A stretch of 64,000 bases of DNA, taken from contig CACZJF010000001.1 in assembly GCA_902781455.1 (NCBI GenBank), positions 124,001 through 188,000 of the forward strand, read 5' to 3'. Positions 24,693 to 34,275 of the stretch are shown here, piece by piece; positions within the stretch are counted from its first letter, which is position 1; the number at the start of each line of letters is the position of its first letter. Under the pieces are notes generated by a model that was not told the DNA's origin, searched no databases, and saw nothing but the letters and a program-made list of their open reading frames with translations. Source of the DNA: an uncultured Lachnospiraceae bacterium (GTDB lineage Bacteria > Bacillota > Clostridia > Lachnospirales > Lachnospiraceae). Made by a program: the position numbers and the translations under genes.

Positions 24693-25403
24693 TTACAGAA
24701 TACGTGACTGCCGCATGCTGACATAGGATCTGTCTCCAATGACAAGGTGATCCAGCAGAGGGATCCCGATCAGTTCTCCTGCCTGCGCGATCCGGTTTGT
24801 GATCTCGATATCCTCAGCGGACGGAGACGGATCCCCGCTCGGATGATTATGCAGAAGAATGATGGATGCAGCCCTGCGGGAGAGTGCCTCCTTATAGATC
24901 TCCCTCGGATCCAGGAAGGCGGCATTGACACTGCCTCTGGAAACCATCTTTTTGCCCAGCAGTCTCCCCTTGCTGCTCAGGCACAGGACGATTACAATCT
25001 CCTGATTCTCGTGGCGCATCTCTTCCATGTAGTAGGAACCGATGACCTTGGGATCGTTATATACCAGTTCGTCCTCGGCACCGATTTTTGCCTGGGCGAT
25101 CCTTCTGGACAGTTCCGCGATACAGCGGATCTGCATCGCCTTCACCGGGCCGATGCCTCGGATCTCGAGCAGATCCTCCAGGCCTGCACAGTGCAGCATG
25201 GCAATTCCTCCGCTGCCAAGAGATCTGAGAATGTCACGGCTCATCTGAAGAGCGCTGACGCCTTCCGCGCCGGAACGCAACACAACGGCGAGCAGCTCTG
25301 CATCGGAGAGTGCCTCCGGGCCAAAGTGCTCACACTTCTCGTAAGGACGCTCCTGCTTCGGGATGTCACTGATCTTTGTTCCGTAATCTGTATTCTTTTT
25401 CAT
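24693..25403 (-). CDS. radC: RadC/YeeS-family JAMM-domain protein
   Basis: 236 residues from the ATG at 25403; a longer form from 25454 is possible, but neither start has a strong ribosome site. The N-terminal helix-hairpin-helix 'LEDLLEIRGIGPVKAMQI' is followed by a JAMM/MPN+ domain with the metal motif 'HNHPSGDPSPSAED'. Despite its name, a DNA-repair role for RadC is not settled; the domain resembles metal-dependent proteases or nucleases. It precedes mreB, a conserved neighbourhood. Confidence 0.92.
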   Translation of the reverse strand: MKKNTDYGTKISDIPKQERPYEKCEHFGPEALSDAELLAVVLRSGAEGVSALQMSRDILRSLGSGGIAMLHCAGLEDLLEIRGIGPVKAMQIRCIAELSRRIAQAKIGAEDELVYNDPKVIGSYYMEEMRHENQEIVIVLCLSSKGRLLGKKMVSRGSVNAAFLDPREIYKEALSRRAASIILLHNHPSGDPSPSAEDIEITNRIAQAGELIGIPLLDHLVIGDRSYVSMRQSRIL

Positions 25404-25500
25404 GCGCTGAACCTGCGCGTACTCTCTTTGCCATTTTACATGATCCGCTTCCATTATTCAAGGACGACGCATGGAAGGTCACAGACAAATCATACACGAT

Positions 25501-27294
25501 TCAACGCTGCTTAGAGCTCAGAATCTGCTCAGCGACGCGCAGGCCGTCAGCGGCGGCGCTTGTGATCCCGCCGGCATAGCCTGCTCCTTCACCGCACGGA
25601 TAAAGGCCCGGATGCCCGATGGCCTGAAGATTCTCTCCTCTCTCGATCCGAACCGGCGAGGACGTGCGGCTCTCCGCGGCGCACAGCAGTGCGTCAGGAC
25701 TTGAGAATCCCTTGATCTGGCGTTCCCATGCAAGAATCCCCTCTTCTATTCCTTTCAGAATACGCTCCGGGAAAACAGGACGAAGATCAGCAATCTTCCA
25801 CCTTCCCATGATCTGCGGTTCATAATCCGGCAAAGAGCAGCTGCCTGGTGATCCGGCACATGAAAAATCCCCGAACCGCTGCGCGGGAATGGCACCGCCG
25901 CCGGCGTCGAAGGCAGCTTTCTCCAGCCGTCTTTGAAACTCCATTCCGATCAGCACCTGCTTCCGGGAGCCCGTTTCCTGCAGTTTTCCATGCGCAGGAT
26001 TCGGATCATGCGCCTCCCAACCGCGCAGGTCAGCCGCAATCTCCTCCGGTGAAACGGTCACAACGATTGCGCTGTTGGCACAGGAAGAAGCGCGGTCATG
26101 GAAACTCATCCCGTTGACGGCAAGGTGTCCCTTCTCGGAGGATGCATTCACGACATAACCGCCCGGACACATACAGAAGGAATACACGCCCCTGCCCCCG
26201 GGAAGACGGTGCGTGAGCTTATAGGAAGCCGCCGGAAGCTGGTATCCGGGAGAATCCCCGTACATAGCCCGGTTGATCATCGCCTGCGGATGCTGTATCC
26301 GGACGCCGACGGCAAAGGACTTCGGGTGCATCTCGATGCCCGTATCCCGCAGCATCTCAAAGGTATCCCTGGAAGAATGACCGATCGCAAGAACGAGATG
26401 CCGTGTTGAGAAAGAAATCGATTCTCCCAGGGCACCGGTGCAGGATACCTGCCAGATTCCGCGGCTGCTTTGCAGCCGGTACATGCGGGTCTCAAAAAAG
26501 ACTTCGCCTCCCCGGAAGCAGATCTCATCTGTCAGGTTTGTGACAACCTCTTTGAGCACGTCCGTTCCGACATGCGGTTTCGAAGAGTACAGAATCTCGT
26601 CACTGGCTCCGGCACTGACAAAGGTTTCCAGGATAAAGCGGATCCTGCCGTCAGGGTCTTTTACGCCGGTATTCAGCTTTCCGTCTGAAAATGTGCCCGC
26701 TCCGCCTTCGCCGAACTGGACGTTGGATTCGGGGTTCAGGCTGCCCTTGTTCCAGAACAGCTGCACACTCCGGCTGCGGTCTTTCGCCCTCTGTCCCCGT
26801 TCGATCAGAATCGGCCTGCACCCTGCGCGGGCAAGCAGAAGGCCGCAGAAAAGCCCGGCAGGGCCTGTCCCGACAATCAGGGGCCTGTCCGGGTCTGTCA
26901 GACATAGATCGGTTTCACGGGGATCAGTTCTCCCGCCGCATGCGTCAGTTTCACGGGAATCAGCCTTCCCGCCGTATGCGTCATCAGAGCAGAGCCCGGA
27001 TCTGCTGTCTTTTTCCTCATGAATTCGGGCAAAACGGTAGACTGCCGGCTGATATGCTTCCACGTTTTTCAGACCGGCGCCAAGAATCCGCCGTTCGGTC
27101 TGCTCGTCTTTGAGCCGGACAAGCACTGTGTAAACCTCGGAAAGCTCCGGTTTTTTCCTGGCATCAATCGAACGGCGCAGCACCTCATAGGAGAATGCGT
27201 CAGCCCTGCCAAGGTGCAGCGCTTTCCGGATGGCTTTTTCAAGAAGGTCCTCCCCGGCGCAGGGCTTCAGTTTCAGCTGTGTGAGTCGAATCAA
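25501..27294 (-). CDS. NAD(P)/FAD-dependent oxidoreductase-like protein (COG2509 type)
   Basis: 597 residues. A small N-terminal ferredoxin-like region (about 1-85, 'KPELSEVYTVLVRLKDEQ') precedes a FAD-binding domain with 'LIVGTGPAGLFCGLLLARAG' (about 130-150). The 'FGEGGAGTFSDGKLNTGVKD' block and the C-terminal 'GLYPCGEGAGYAGGITSAAADG' are hallmarks of a conserved bacterial flavoprotein family of unknown reaction. Between the two N-terminal parts is an insert with two 12-residue repeats. Translation starts at TTG (27294), with GGAG nine bases upstream. Confidence 0.85.
   Translation of the reverse strand: MIRLTQLKLKPCAGEDLLEKAIRKALHLGRADAFSYEVLRRSIDARKKPELSEVYTVLVRLKDEQTERRILGAGLKNVEAYQPAVYRFARIHEEKDSRSGLCSDDAYGGKADSRETDACGGRTDPRETDLCLTDPDRPLIVGTGPAGLFCGLLLARAGCRPILIERGQRAKDRSRSVQLFWNKGSLNPESNVQFGEGGAGTFSDGKLNTGVKDPDGRIRFILETFVSAGASDEILYSSKPHVGTDVLKEVVTNLTDEICFRGGEVFFETRMYRLQSSRGIWQVSCTGALGESISFSTRHLVLAIGHSSRDTFEMLRDTGIEMHPKSFAVGVRIQHPQAMINRAMYGDSPGYQLPAASYKLTHRLPGGRGVYSFCMCPGGYVVNASSEKGHLAVNGMSFHDRASSCANSAIVVTVSPEEIAADLRGWEAHDPNPAHGKLQETGSRKQVLIGMEFQRRLEKAAFDAGGGAIPAQRFGDFSCAGSPGSCSLPDYEPQIMGRWKIADLRPVFPERILKGIEEGILAWERQIKGFSSPDALLCAAESRTSSPVRIERGENLQAIGHPGLYPCGEGAGYAGGITSAAADGLRVAEQILSSKQR
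26910..26981 (-). repeat. Two 36-bp in-frame tandem repeats in the COG2509-type gene
   Basis: Units 26910-26945 and 26946-26981 agree at 30 of 36 positions. They encode a Gly/Asp/Arg-rich insert (RETD-containing) just before the FAD-binding motif. Confidence 0.82.
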
Positions 27295-27315
27295 TGAAAA
27301 CCGCTCCTTTTTCTG

Positions 27316-28620
27316 TTACTGCGCTGCGTGCGTCCCGGCTGTATAGCCGCTGGACCAGGCCCATTGAAGGTTGTAGCCGCCGCAGGGACCATCAATATCA
27401 ATCAGTTCTCCCGTCAGGAAGATCCCCTTCAGGTCTTCTGATACACACTCAAGCGTATCCGGATTCAGTTCTGTGGTTCTGACACCGCCCACACAGACCT
27501 GGGCACTGTCAAAGTCCCTCAGCCTGGAAGCCTTCAGGCTGAAATGCTTGAGGACATGCGCAAGACTGCTTCCTGTCTGCTCTCCAAGAGCCAGTACGGC
27601 CGGGATCATTCTCGAAGGAACAAGGCCGCACAGGATCTTTTCATCACTGATCCCGTCGAACTTCCCGCGCATGGAATGGATCATAGATTCGATCTCTTCC
27701 TCCGTATTGTCCGGAATCAGGTCCAGGCTGATCGTAACATCATGTCCGCTGTGAAGCGCGCGCACAACCGACCGGCTCAGGTTATAGACCACAATACCTG
27801 ACAGATCCTGCTGGGTAAACTGAATCTGTCCTCTCTCCTGCGCAATCACCTCACCGTCCGACAGCACGCTGACAACCGCGAAGGTGCGTGTTCCGGCGGC
27901 GGCAAGGAAAGGATCTTCGACTGTTTTCTTCCCGGATGCAGCCCGGTTCCTGGAGCCGGGGACATATGCCCTTGCCTCCGGAGAAGGGAAGGCGCAGGAT
28001 ACAGCGGTCAGTCCCGGAAGGACATCTGTGACATCAAGCCCGAGCATACGGCTGAGTTCATATCCGCTTCCGTTGGAACCGGTGGCCGGAACCGCCCTGG
28101 ACCCGCAGCTGAGGATGACACTGTCAGCCTCATAGTTCCAGGTCTTTGTCCGCACGTTCCAAAGACACCCGGTCTCTTCACTGCCGGGACTGAGATCACG
28201 TCTCTCGATCTCAATGACCTCCTCACTGTATTTCATTTTCACCTTCAAAGCCTGCAGTGTGCGAAGAAGAATCTCCAGAACGCTGGCAGACTGTCCGGTG
28301 ACCGGATAGACGTAGGTCCTGTGTTCCACGCTGGTCAGAAGCCCTTCCTGATGGAAGAAGTCAAGCGTATCCTGTACACTGAACTGGCTGAAAACAGAAT
28401 GGACCATCCCACGGGCAAATTCAGGGTCGGATGAATCATACACAGACGCGATGTGCTCATTCAGGTTGGTCAGGTTGCAGCGTCCGTTGCCGGTAAGCAA
28501 GAGCTTTCTGCCGGGCTTTGCCCCTGCTTCAAGCATTGTCGTCTGCGCGCCGGCGCGCGCGGCGGCGATCGCAGCCATCAGGCCGGAAGGACCTCCTCCG
28601 ATTACAAGAACTTTTTTCAT
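27316..28620 (-). CDS. HI0933/BaiN-type NAD(P)/FAD-dependent oxidoreductase
   Basis: 434 residues. It starts with a Rossmann FAD loop 'VIGGGPSGLMAAIAAARAG', then 'KLLLTGNGRCNLTN', and ends with 'FLTGELIDIDGPCGGYNLQWAW', the HI0933-family signature. Homologues include BaiN, which reduces bile-acid intermediates, but most members have unknown substrates. The ATG at 28620 has AGGAGG nine bases upstream. It is next to another flavoprotein, yet the two belong to different families, so a shared pathway is not shown. Confidence 0.88.
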   Translation of the reverse strand: MKKVLVIGGGPSGLMAAIAAARAGAQTTMLEAGAKPGRKLLLTGNGRCNLTNLNEHIASVYDSSDPEFARGMVHSVFSQFSVQDTLDFFHQEGLLTSVEHRTYVYPVTGQSASVLEILLRTLQALKVKMKYSEEVIEIERRDLSPGSEETGCLWNVRTKTWNYEADSVILSCGSRAVPATGSNGSGYELSRMLGLDVTDVLPGLTAVSCAFPSPEARAYVPGSRNRAASGKKTVEDPFLAAAGTRTFAVVSVLSDGEVIAQERGQIQFTQQDLSGIVVYNLSRSVVRALHSGHDVTISLDLIPDNTEEEIESMIHSMRGKFDGISDEKILCGLVPSRMIPAVLALGEQTGSSLAHVLKHFSLKASRLRDFDSAQVCVGGVRTTELNPDTLECVSEDLKGIFLTGELIDIDGPCGGYNLQWAWSSGYTAGTHAAQ

Positions 28621-28651
28621 GTATGTCATCCTCCTTGGTGAACAACAGTTA

Positions 28652-29308
28652 TCAGGCGATGTAACAGTAAATCGCAATATAGTGGCACAGGCTTCCACCC
28701 ATCACAAACAGATGAAAGATCTCATGCGTCCCGAAGTTCTGGTGCTTCGCGTTGAACAGCGGAAGCTTCAGGGCATAGATGATTCCGCCGATCGTATACA
28801 GGATTCCGCCCGCGAGGAACCAGAAGAAGCATGCCCTGGGAAGATCCCGCAGCAGGCAGGGAAACGCAGTCACGCAGGCCCACCCCATCCCGATATAGAG
28901 GATCGAGGAAAACCACTTCGGACAGCTGATCCAGAACAGCTTGATCACGATTCCGGCGATAGCGATGCTCCACACAAGGATGCACAGATTCCTGCCGGCA
29001 GGCTGGCTGAAGGCAAGGATGCAGGGCGGTGTGTAGGTTCCCGCGATCAGTATGGAAATCGCGCTGTGATCGATCTTCTGAAGGATCCTGTTCTTCTTCT
29101 CTCCCAGATCAAAGGTATGGTAAACCGTCGATGCCGTGTACAGAAAGACCATACTCAGAATAAAGACCAGCATACAGACCATCGCGGCTTTGTCCTGGCG
29201 TCCGGCAGTCTTTCCCAGCAGCGGCCACGCACCTGCCGCGGCCATCAGAAGGCCGATAAAATGCGTCAGCGCGCTTCCCGGATCTTTGATCCATCCAAAT
29301 GCGTTCAT
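28652..29308 (-). CDS. PAQR/hemolysin III family membrane protein
   Basis: 218 residues, seven membrane helices. Conserved metal-binding residues are seen in 'SALTHFIG', 'STVYHTFD', 'DHSAISILIAGTYTPPC' and the C-terminal 'HEIFHLFVMGGSLCHYIA' (paired His). The family includes bacterial hemolysin III and eukaryotic adiponectin receptors, thought to be membrane hydrolases; bacterial members affect membrane lipid homeostasis. Strong GGAGG ribosome site and its own promoter. Confidence 0.92.
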   Translation of the reverse strand: MNAFGWIKDPGSALTHFIGLLMAAAGAWPLLGKTAGRQDKAAMVCMLVFILSMVFLYTASTVYHTFDLGEKKNRILQKIDHSAISILIAGTYTPPCILAFSQPAGRNLCILVWSIAIAGIVIKLFWISCPKWFSSILYIGMGWACVTAFPCLLRDLPRACFFWFLAGGILYTIGGIIYALKLPLFNAKHQNFGTHEIFHLFVMGGSLCHYIAIYCYIA

Positions 29309-29335
29309 GTCGATTCCTCCTCGTTGTCACACAGA

Positions 29336-29348
29336 TGTAAAAATTACA
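29336..29348. promoter_or_regulatory. Short palindrome TGTAA-N3-TTACA in the PAQR leader
   Basis: A 13-bp perfect-armed palindrome between the PAQR promoter and ribosome site. It is short and AT-rich, so it may be chance; it is in the right place for an operator. Confidence 0.3.
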
Positions 29349-29383
29349 CTATATGGTTTTTGATACTACATCACGCAGTTTGG

Positions 29384-29412
29384 ATTATACTATATTTTTT
29401 TCAGAAGAACAA
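29384..29412 (-). promoter_or_regulatory. Promoter of the PAQR gene
   Basis: On the minus strand -35 TTGTTC (29407-29412), 17-base spacer, -10 TATAAT (29384-29389). The -35 lies at the very end of trmL, so the PAQR-FAD group can be transcribed separately from the upstream operon. Confidence 0.75.
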
Positions 29413-29415
29413 CAC

Positions 29416-29877
29416 CTAAGCCAGACCGTCAAAAGCATGCTGCCTGAGCGCTTCAAACAGAACGATGGAAACACAGTCGCTCAGGTTCATGGAGATCACA
29501 CCCTCCCGCATCGGGATACGCACACTCCTGTCTGGATATCGATCCAGAATCGACTGCGGCAGGCCTGTGCTCTCTTTCCCGAACAGAAGAAAGGCATCCT
29601 TTTCGTAGCGCATCTGCGTATAACAGGTTCTGCCCTGTGTCTCGACCGGATAGAGCACTGCGTCCGGATTCCTTCTCAGGAAGTCATCAAAGTCAGCGTA
29701 CCGCTCGACATCGAGCATTTTCCAGTGATACATGCCGGCTCTCTTCAGATGCCGGTCGGACAGGCTGAAGGATACCGGCTCGATCAGGTGCAGCTTCGCG
29801 CCCACTGCCACGCAGGTGCGTCCGATGTTTCCCGTATTTGCCGGTTTTTCCGGTTCATATAAAACAATATTCCACAT
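29416..29877 (-). CDS. trmL: TrmL-type tRNA (cytidine/uridine-34-2'-O)-methyltransferase
   Basis: 153 residues, a SPOUT methyltransferase. The motifs are 'EPEKPANTGNIGRTCVA', 'FLLFGKESTGLP' and 'IPMREGVISMNLSDCVSIVLFE', which form the trefoil knot that binds S-adenosylmethionine. It 2'-O-methylates the wobble base of tRNA-Leu isoacceptors. It follows the methionine gamma-lyase-family gene by 21 bases. Confidence 0.93.
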   Translation of the reverse strand: MWNIVLYEPEKPANTGNIGRTCVAVGAKLHLIEPVSFSLSDRHLKRAGMYHWKMLDVERYADFDDFLRRNPDAVLYPVETQGRTCYTQMRYEKDAFLLFGKESTGLPQSILDRYPDRSVRIPMREGVISMNLSDCVSIVLFEALRQHAFDGLA

Positions 29878-29898
29878 ACAGATCTTTTGACCCTGTGA

Positions 29899-31191
29899 TC
29901 AGAACACAAGCAGGCCTTTCTCATACAGCCTCTGCGCAGCCTTCAGAATGCCGAATTTTGCGTGGGCAAAGGTCAGCCCGCCCTGGAAGTAGGCCGCGTA
30001 CGGCTCATGCAGCGGCCCGTCCGCGGACAGTTCGATGGAGGATCCCTGGATAAATGCGCCTGCCGCCATGATGACCTGGCTGTCGTAGCCCGGCATCGCC
30101 CAGGGCTCAGGCGCCACATAGGAATCCACCGGTGCCGCTGCCTGGATGCCTTCGCAGAAGGCGATCAGGCCTTCTGCGGAACCGAACTCGATGGCCTGGA
30201 TGATATCCTGCCTTTTCTGCTTCGCGTCAGGAATACAGCGGTAACCGAACCGTTCAAACAGATTCGCCGCGAAAATCGCGCCCTTCAGCGCGCCCGCGGT
30301 CACAACCGGTGCCAGAAACAGTCCCTGGTACAGGGATCGGTTGATGCCGAGGCTTGCTCCAACCTCACGCCCTAAGCCGGGAGAAGTCAGTCGGACAGCA
30401 CAGTTGCTCACACACGCTTTCGTCCCGGCGATGTAGCCGCCCATCGGGGCAAGACCGCCGCCCGGATTCTTGATCAGAGAGCCCACTGTCATATCCGCGC
30501 CAAAGTCGGAAGGCTCCACGCGGTCAACGAATTCCCCGTAGCAGTTGTCAACCATAACGATGACATCCGGTCTTAAATCCTTCACAAACCGGACCGCTTC
30601 CGCGATCTGCGCCACTGAAAGGGACGGCCTTGTCAGGTATCCTTTGGAGCGCTGAATCGCCGCAAGACGTGTCTTTGGCCCGAGCGCCTTCTGAATCGCG
30701 TCAAAGTCAAAGCTTCCGTCTTTGGTCAGTTCCACCTGCCGGTAGGAAACACCGTATTCGGCAAGGCTTCCCATCGAGGGGCGGATGCCGATTACCTCTT
30801 CCAGTGTATCATATGGTTTGCCGCTGATCGAGAGCATCTCGTCTTGCGGCCGCAGATTGGCGCTGAGCGCAAGGCTGAGCGCATGGGTGCCGCAGGTAAT
30901 CTGCGCGCGGACCAGCGCGTCCTCCGTATGGAAGACGTCCGCGTAGACCCTCTCAAGGTCGTCCCGTCCGGCATCATTGTAACCGTATCCGGTCGACCCG
31001 TTGAAATGCTCCGCGCTGATCCGGTTCTTCTGCATCGCCGCGAGCACCTTCAGCTGGTTGATCTCACAGGTTTCATCAATCTTCTCGAACCGGTCTTTCA
31101 GATGGGATAGAATCTCCTCTCCCATGTTCCACAGAGCCGGATCAATCCCCATATTCTGATATGCCTGTTCTGCTGTTTCACAGATCTTCAT
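29899..31191 (-). CDS. Methionine gamma-lyase-family PLP protein (YnbB / 'aluminium resistance' type)
   Basis: 430 residues, a fold-type I PLP enzyme. The likely PLP lysine is near residue 241 in 'GSLIKNPGGGLAPMGGYIAG'. Other motifs are 'STGYGYNDAGRDDLERVYADVF', 'RAQITCGTHALSLAL' and 'VMVDNCYGEFVD'. The family resembles Cys/Met-metabolism lyases but substrates are not established. It commonly follows miaA in Firmicutes, as here (33 bases), which may reflect a link to sulfur or tRNA thiolation (inference). Confidence 0.88.
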   Translation of the reverse strand: MKICETAEQAYQNMGIDPALWNMGEEILSHLKDRFEKIDETCEINQLKVLAAMQKNRISAEHFNGSTGYGYNDAGRDDLERVYADVFHTEDALVRAQITCGTHALSLALSANLRPQDEMLSISGKPYDTLEEVIGIRPSMGSLAEYGVSYRQVELTKDGSFDFDAIQKALGPKTRLAAIQRSKGYLTRPSLSVAQIAEAVRFVKDLRPDVIVMVDNCYGEFVDRVEPSDFGADMTVGSLIKNPGGGLAPMGGYIAGTKACVSNCAVRLTSPGLGREVGASLGINRSLYQGLFLAPVVTAGALKGAIFAANLFERFGYRCIPDAKQKRQDIIQAIEFGSAEGLIAFCEGIQAAAPVDSYVAPEPWAMPGYDSQVIMAAGAFIQGSSIELSADGPLHEPYAAYFQGGLTFAHAKFGILKAAQRLYEKGLLVF

Positions 31192-31223
31192 CTGTCATCT
31201 TCTCCGTTTCCGCCAAAGGCAGG

Positions 31224-32207
31224 TTATTGTGCATCTTCAGAATCTGCAGCATCAATTCCGGGATCTGAAGAGAGGATCTTCCGATCCTTCAAAATCTGCA
31301 GCATCACTTCCAGAATCTTATCGTCATCCTCACCGTAATCGTCCTTATCGATCCAGGTGACCTCTTTCTCTCTCCGGAACCAGGTGAGCTGTCTTTTGGC
31401 GAAATGCCGTGTGTTCCGCATGATCAGACGCACGGCTTCTTCATATGGAATCTCACCGTCCAGATACCGGAGCATCTCCGCGTAGCCAAGCCCCTTCATT
31501 GAAGTCATGTCCTTCGTCAGGCCCATTTCTTTCAGCGCCCGGACTTCTGCCTCCAACCCTTCTTCCAGCATCTGGCCGACACGCGCGTCGATTTTCTCAT
31601 AAACCCGGGAGCGTTCCTGTGTCAGCACAAAATAACAAAACAGATAAGGTGAGGTGCGGCTTCTCTCTTTCTGATTATGCGCTGAGATCTTCAGTCCGGT
31701 CTGATGATGGAATTCGAGGGCCCGGATCGTTCTGCGCACATTGTTGGGATGAATCGCGGCGGCTGCTTCCGGATCCACCGCTTCGAGCATCGCGTGCAGT
31801 ACGGCGGGATCCTTTTCCGCCTCCAGCTCCCTGCGCCAGGCATCATCTGTCTCGGCCTGGGTAAAATCAATATCGTACACCACGGACTGGATGTAGAAAC
31901 CGGTTCCGCCTGTCAGGATCGGAATATGGCCGCGCGACGCAATCTCTTCCATAGCCTTTTTGGCCAGCTGCTGGAACCGGACAACGTCAAACGATTCGGA
32001 AGGATCCAGCACATCGATCAGATGATGGCGGACACCGTCCATTTCTTCCGGCCGGATCTTGGCGGAGCCAATGTCCATATGGCGGTATACCTGCATGGAA
32101 TCCGCGGATATGATCTCACCGCCGATTTTTTTCGCCAGTGAGATGGACAGTTTTGTTTTGCCGACCGCAGTCGGTCCGGTCAGTACGACCAGTTTTTTCT
32201 GATTCAT
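31224..32207 (-). CDS. miaA: tRNA dimethylallyltransferase MiaA
   Basis: 327 residues from the ATG at 32207. It adds a dimethylallyl group to A37 of tRNAs reading UNN codons. Walker A 'GPTAVGKTK' (about 8-16), the 'SADSMQVYRHMDIGSAK' motif, 'HHLIDVLDP' and 'GGTGFYIQSVVYDID' are all present. A TTG start at 32255 would add 16 residues and overlap mutL; AAGGA lies 13 bases before the chosen ATG, so the start is not certain. miaB, which modifies the same base next, is nearby. Confidence 0.95.
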   Translation of the reverse strand: MNQKKLVVLTGPTAVGKTKLSISLAKKIGGEIISADSMQVYRHMDIGSAKIRPEEMDGVRHHLIDVLDPSESFDVVRFQQLAKKAMEEIASRGHIPILTGGTGFYIQSVVYDIDFTQAETDDAWRRELEAEKDPAVLHAMLEAVDPEAAAAIHPNNVRRTIRALEFHHQTGLKISAHNQKERSRTSPYLFCYFVLTQERSRVYEKIDARVGQMLEEGLEAEVRALKEMGLTKDMTSMKGLGYAEMLRYLDGEIPYEEAVRLIMRNTRHFAKRQLTWFRREKEVTWIDKDDYGEDDDKILEVMLQILKDRKILSSDPGIDAADSEDAQ

Positions 32208-32226
32208 GGCGCGAAACGGGTCCTTG

Positions 32227-34254
32227 TCATACGATGCGATGGAACTTTTTTTCAATCTCAGCCTTTGTCATGGACAGGATGGTCGGACGTCCGTGGGGAC
32301 AATTGTATGGATTGTCCAGCGTCAGGAGCTCTGTGATCAGCTGGTTTGCCTCCTCAAAGCTCAGGCGGGTATTGCCTTTGACGGCAGCCTTGCAGGCCAT
32401 GGTCGCCACATGCATGGTGACAGTTTCCAGGGAAGCCTTTCCGTATTCCGCGCTGAGACTGTCGAGCATCTCCATAAAATATTCCCTGCCGGTCAGTCCG
32501 AAAAGGTCCTGCGGAACGGCTGAGATCATGTAATCATGGCCGCCGAACGGCTCAATCTCAAAGCCGATCGCCTGGAACGATTCCAGGTTTTCCTTCAGAA
32601 GCGCTTCCTCAGTCAGGGACAGGGTGATGACCATCGATGGGCTGAGCAACTGGGAAGCTGCCTGTTTTCTGCGATACTTCTCCATCAGCCGTTCAAACAG
32701 CACCTTCTCATGAGCCGCGTGCTGATCGATGATATACATGCTGCCGTTATATTCGATAATCCAGTAGGTTTCAAAAAGCTGGCCGATCAGGCGGTGACCG
32801 GGTCTGGCCTCTTCGCTCAGGAAAGAGGGCTGCTCTGCCCTTGTCTCTTCGCCCGGAAGCGAAGTCTGCCAGACTTCTGCTCCTTCGCCCGGAAGCGAAG
32901 GCTGTCCGGCCTCTGTCTTTTCACCCGAAAGCGAAGGCTGCCCTTCCTGTCCGGGAACGGAGACCTTTCCTTCAAAGCTTTCGTCGAAAATGGACAGCTG
33001 GGATACTTCCTTCAGAAAATCATTGGAAGCGCGTGCGCTCTCAGCACTTTTGTCCGGATATTTCCTTTCATAGGGGGAAGCACTCTGGCTCTTTCCGGCT
33101 CCGCTCAGATAGCCCCCGGGAGCCAGGTGTTCTCTGCGCAGAGTCTCGAAGGGTTCGGGAACGTCTTTTGTCCGCTCTGTCTGAAGTGCTCTCTCCCGTG
33201 CTTCGCGCTGGGACCTCAGTATCTCGGCGCTTGTACCGGGGATGGTTTCGACGATCAGGTCGCGGTGATTCAGCATTTCCTTCACCGTATCCCTGACAAA
33301 ATCGAATACGGCCGGTCCATTGTCAAAGCGCACCTGCGCCTTGGCCGGGTGGACATTGACGTCCACACAGTTTCCGGGCAGCGTGAGCGACAGGATGACA
33401 AACGGAAACTTATGCTGCATCAGGAAGGTCTCATACCCCTCCTCGATGGCCCGGGAAAAGATATTGTTGTACACCAGACGTCCATTGACATACAGAATCT
33501 CACAGGTCCGGTTGCCGCGGCTGATCGCCGGCTTGCCGAGCCAGCCCTTCAGGGACATCTCATGTTCTTCGTCTGTACGGCTGACCTCGATCATGTTCGA
33601 GCGGATCTCCCTGCCGAAGACCGCGCTGATCACGTCCGCCTGGCTGCCATAGCCGGAGGTGGAGAGCCTGGTTGTGGAATTCACCATGAATTTTATGCTG
33701 ATATGCGGGTTGGACAGTGCCAGCCTGCTGACGTAATCACTGATATACCCTGCTTCCGTCTGCGCGCTCTTGAGGAACTTTCTTCGCGCAGGGGTATTGT
33801 AGAACAGATCCCGCACGATAAATGTGCTGCCCTCCGGCGCGCCAACTTCCTCGAACAGCCGCTCTGTCCCACCTTCCACTTTGTATCGGATGCCGGTCAG
33901 GTTCTCCCTGACCTTTGTGATCAGCTCCACCCTGCTCACCGCGCTGATGCTGGAAAGGGCTTCTCCGCGGAAGCCGAAGGAACGAATCTGCAGCAGGTCA
34001 TCCACCTGTGTAATCTTGGAGGTGGCATGGCGCTGAAAGGCATTCCTGATCTGTGAGGGATCGATGCCCTCCCCGTTGTCCGTTACACGGATCATGGACA
34101 GACCGCCGTCGCGGATCTCAACGGTGATGGCCGAAGCACCGGCATCGAGCGCATTTTCGCACAGCTCCTTCACGATGGAGCCCGGGCGTTCCACGACCTC
34201 TCCGGCAGCAATTTTGTCTATGGTAGTCTGTTCCAGAATACGGATCTCTTTCAT
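32227..34254 (-). CDS. mutL: DNA mismatch repair protein MutL (endonuclease type)
   Basis: 675 residues. The N-terminal GHKL ATPase has 'ENALDAGA' and 'TDNGEGI' (about 33-65), 'SFGFRGEALSSISAVS' and 'GTTIFVRDLFYNTPARRKF'-like segments. The C-terminal domain holds the endonuclease motif 'DQHAAHEKVLFERL' (about 508-521), so it nicks DNA itself, as in bacteria lacking MutH. The linker (about 340-480) contains four 12-residue tandem repeats of the GQPSLPGE type. It lies 22 bases after mutS. Confidence 0.95.
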   Translation of the reverse strand: MKEIRILEQTTIDKIAAGEVVERPGSIVKELCENALDAGASAITVEIRDGGLSMIRVTDNGEGIDPSQIRNAFQRHATSKITQVDDLLQIRSFGFRGEALSSISAVSRVELITKVRENLTGIRYKVEGGTERLFEEVGAPEGSTFIVRDLFYNTPARRKFLKSAQTEAGYISDYVSRLALSNPHISIKFMVNSTTRLSTSGYGSQADVISAVFGREIRSNMIEVSRTDEEHEMSLKGWLGKPAISRGNRTCEILYVNGRLVYNNIFSRAIEEGYETFLMQHKFPFVILSLTLPGNCVDVNVHPAKAQVRFDNGPAVFDFVRDTVKEMLNHRDLIVETIPGTSAEILRSQREARERALQTERTKDVPEPFETLRREHLAPGGYLSGAGKSQSASPYERKYPDKSAESARASNDFLKEVSQLSIFDESFEGKVSVPGQEGQPSLSGEKTEAGQPSLPGEGAEVWQTSLPGEETRAEQPSFLSEEARPGHRLIGQLFETYWIIEYNGSMYIIDQHAAHEKVLFERLMEKYRRKQAASQLLSPSMVITLSLTEEALLKENLESFQAIGFEIEPFGGHDYMISAVPQDLFGLTGREYFMEMLDSLSAEYGKASLETVTMHVATMACKAAVKGNTRLSFEEANQLITELLTLDNPYNCPHGRPTILSMTKAEIEKKFHRIV
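32811..32954 (-). repeat. Four 36-bp in-frame tandem repeats in the mutL linker
   Basis: Units at 32811, 32847, 32883 and 32919, each 36 bases, encode 12-residue GQPSLPGE-type repeats. The two middle units are most alike. Loss or gain of a unit would keep the reading frame. Confidence 0.85.
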
Positions 34255-34275
34255 AATCTTTCTCTGATCGTTATC

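Noticed and set aside
22500-24707. 735-codon plus-strand open frame opposite mreC and mreB
   Set aside because: Mirror of strongly supported minus-strand genes; long antisense frames arise from the GC-biased codon use here and the protein has no recognisable domain.
32536-34056. 506-codon plus-strand open frame opposite mutL
   Set aside because: Antisense shadow of mutL, no ribosome site and no family features.
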